A DNA stretch of 6,071 nucleotides, taken from NCBI GenBank assembly GCA_964401455.1, contig CAYNYI010000139.1, positions 1-6,071 of the forward strand. The letters are read 5' to 3'. The stretch is from CAYNYI01 sp964401455 (GTDB lineage: Bacteria > Fibrobacterota > OXYB2-FULL-49-7 > CAYNYI01). Below the pieces are notes generated by a model, which saw only the letters and a program-made list of their open reading frames with translations, was not told the origin of the DNA and made no database searches. Below, one piece after another: positions 5,762 to 6,071 of the stretch. Position 1 is the stretch's first letter. Each line of letters starts with the position of its first letter. The translations under genes were made by a program, and so were the position numbers.

Positions 5762-5777
5762 TTGACTTAACGGTCAA
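5762..5777. promoter_or_regulatory. Small inverted repeat in the divergent promoter region
   Basis: TTGAC (5762-5766) and GTCAA (5773-5777) are perfect complements separated by TTAACG, between the divergent membrane protein and lipoprotein genes. It lies downstream of the predicted minus-strand promoter, in the expected leader of the membrane protein gene. It could be an operator or a plus-strand -35 box (TTGACT); five-base arms are short enough to occur by chance. Confidence 0.3.
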
Positions 5778-5781
5778 AATA

Positions 5782-5811
5782 ATTTTATCATTAGTTTATA
5801 GATGATATCAA
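5782..5811 (-). promoter_or_regulatory. Putative sigma-70-type promoter for the minus-strand gene run
   Basis: On the minus strand TTGATA (5811-5806) is followed after 18 nt by TAAAAT (5787-5782). Both are close to the standard -35 and -10 boxes. Transcription would start near 5775, giving a leader of about 40 nt before the ATG at 5733. The region is AT-rich, so chance matches are possible. Confidence 0.45.
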
Positions 5812-5820
5812 TTTTAAAAT
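5805..5820 (+). promoter_or_regulatory. AT-rich promoter-like element before the lipoprotein gene
   Basis: ATATCAATTTTAAAAT matches the element before the cyclase gene (ATATCATTTAAAAT) except for two inserted bases. Its TAAAAT box ends 13 nt before the start codon, against 14 nt for the cyclase. No Shine-Dalgarno follows. A shared -10 region with a very short leader is the simplest reading; no clear -35 box is seen. Confidence 0.4.
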
Positions 5821-5833
5821 AAAACTATTCATT

Positions 5834-6071
5834 ATGATAATACGCAGCTTTTTCATACTCGCACTTGCCACATTCTCGTTTACTATTTCCAGCTGTTCTC
5901 CGATGGCCGGCAGAACTCCGCAATCGGTTAAAAGGCTCCCTTCCGAGGTTGAGAAAAAAGAGCGGGAGGAAGTTCCCGAAAAAAAAGAGCCCGAAAAACC
6001 CGTGGAAGAGAAAAAGAAGAAAGTAGAAAATCAGGCTTCAGCCGACCGTTTCAGTAAATATACACCTACCG
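5834..6071 (+). CDS. Lipoprotein with Lys/Glu-rich linker (3' partial)
   Basis: Seventy-nine codons are visible before the window ends. MIIRSFFILALATFSF is a short lipoprotein signal peptide, and ISSC gives a lipobox with Cys21 as the lipidated residue. Ser at +2 suggests the outer membrane if the E. coli sorting rule applies. Residues about 37-65 are a low-complexity stretch of Lys, Glu and Pro (for example EVPEKKEPEKPVEEKKKK), probably an extended linker that carries a downstream domain away from the membrane. The functional domain lies beyond the window, so no activity can be assigned. The start is supported by the signal peptide rather than a ribosome binding site, which is absent. The gene is divergent from the membrane protein gene, with a 100-bp shared promoter region. 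Confidence 0.85.
   Translation, partial: MIIRSFFILALATFSFTISSCSPMAGRTPQSVKRLPSEVEKKEREEVPEKKEPEKPVEEKKKKVENQASADRFSKYTPT

Noticed and set aside
1..6071. CRISPR array, insertion sequence, tRNA/rRNA or prophage signals
   Set aside because: I saw no regularly spaced repeats outside the beta-helix gene, no transposase or integrase, no terminal repeats and no cloverleaf-like sequence.

Overview
The window reads as ordinary bacterial chromosome from an AT-leaning, Gram-negative-type organism. Two things point to the Fibrobacteres-Chlorobi-Bacteroidetes side of the tree or a related candidate phylum. One is a secreted beta-helix protein ending in a T9SS/FlgD-like tail (NYPNPFNPST). The other is a lipoprotein with a clear lipobox. 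This placement is an inference from domain style; there is no rRNA or tRNA to confirm it.

Layout: (1) 3-1457 (+) is the 3' part of a large secreted right-handed beta-helix protein. (2) 1462-2583 (-) is a complete group IV PLP decarboxylase, best read as an ornithine (or ornithine/lysine) decarboxylase. It converges on gene 1 with only 4 bp between the stop codons. (3) 2584-2933 has no large gene but holds a 44-codon ORF with a very good ribosome binding site. (4) 2934-4274 (+) is the most notable gene: a fusion of a PTS EIIA domain, a pyruvate-kinase-C-terminal-like domain and a DisA_N/DAC diadenylate cyclase domain. (5) On the minus strand, 5733-4258, is a three-gene run: a membrane-anchored protein of uncertain function, a STAS anti-sigma-factor antagonist and a FlgM-like anti-sigma-28 factor. 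Its last gene overlaps the end of the cyclase gene by 17 bp. (6) 5834-6071 (+) is the start of a lipoprotein gene, divergent from that run.

The genes do not form one pathway. The beta-helix protein and the lipoprotein belong to the envelope, and the decarboxylase makes polyamines. The cyclase fusion suggests that c-di-AMP synthesis senses PEP/PTS phosphorylation. The STAS-FlgM pair suggests sigma-factor control, probably of motility genes. Translation signals are mixed. The decarboxylase, small ORF and flgM-like genes have good Shine-Dalgarno sequences. The cyclase, STAS and lipoprotein genes have none, and instead carry AT-rich promoter-like elements almost touching the start codon, which suggests leaderless or very short-leader mRNAs.

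There is no CRISPR array, insertion sequence or RNA gene. The best candidate for something little described is the three-domain cyclase, followed by the small ORF in front of it.
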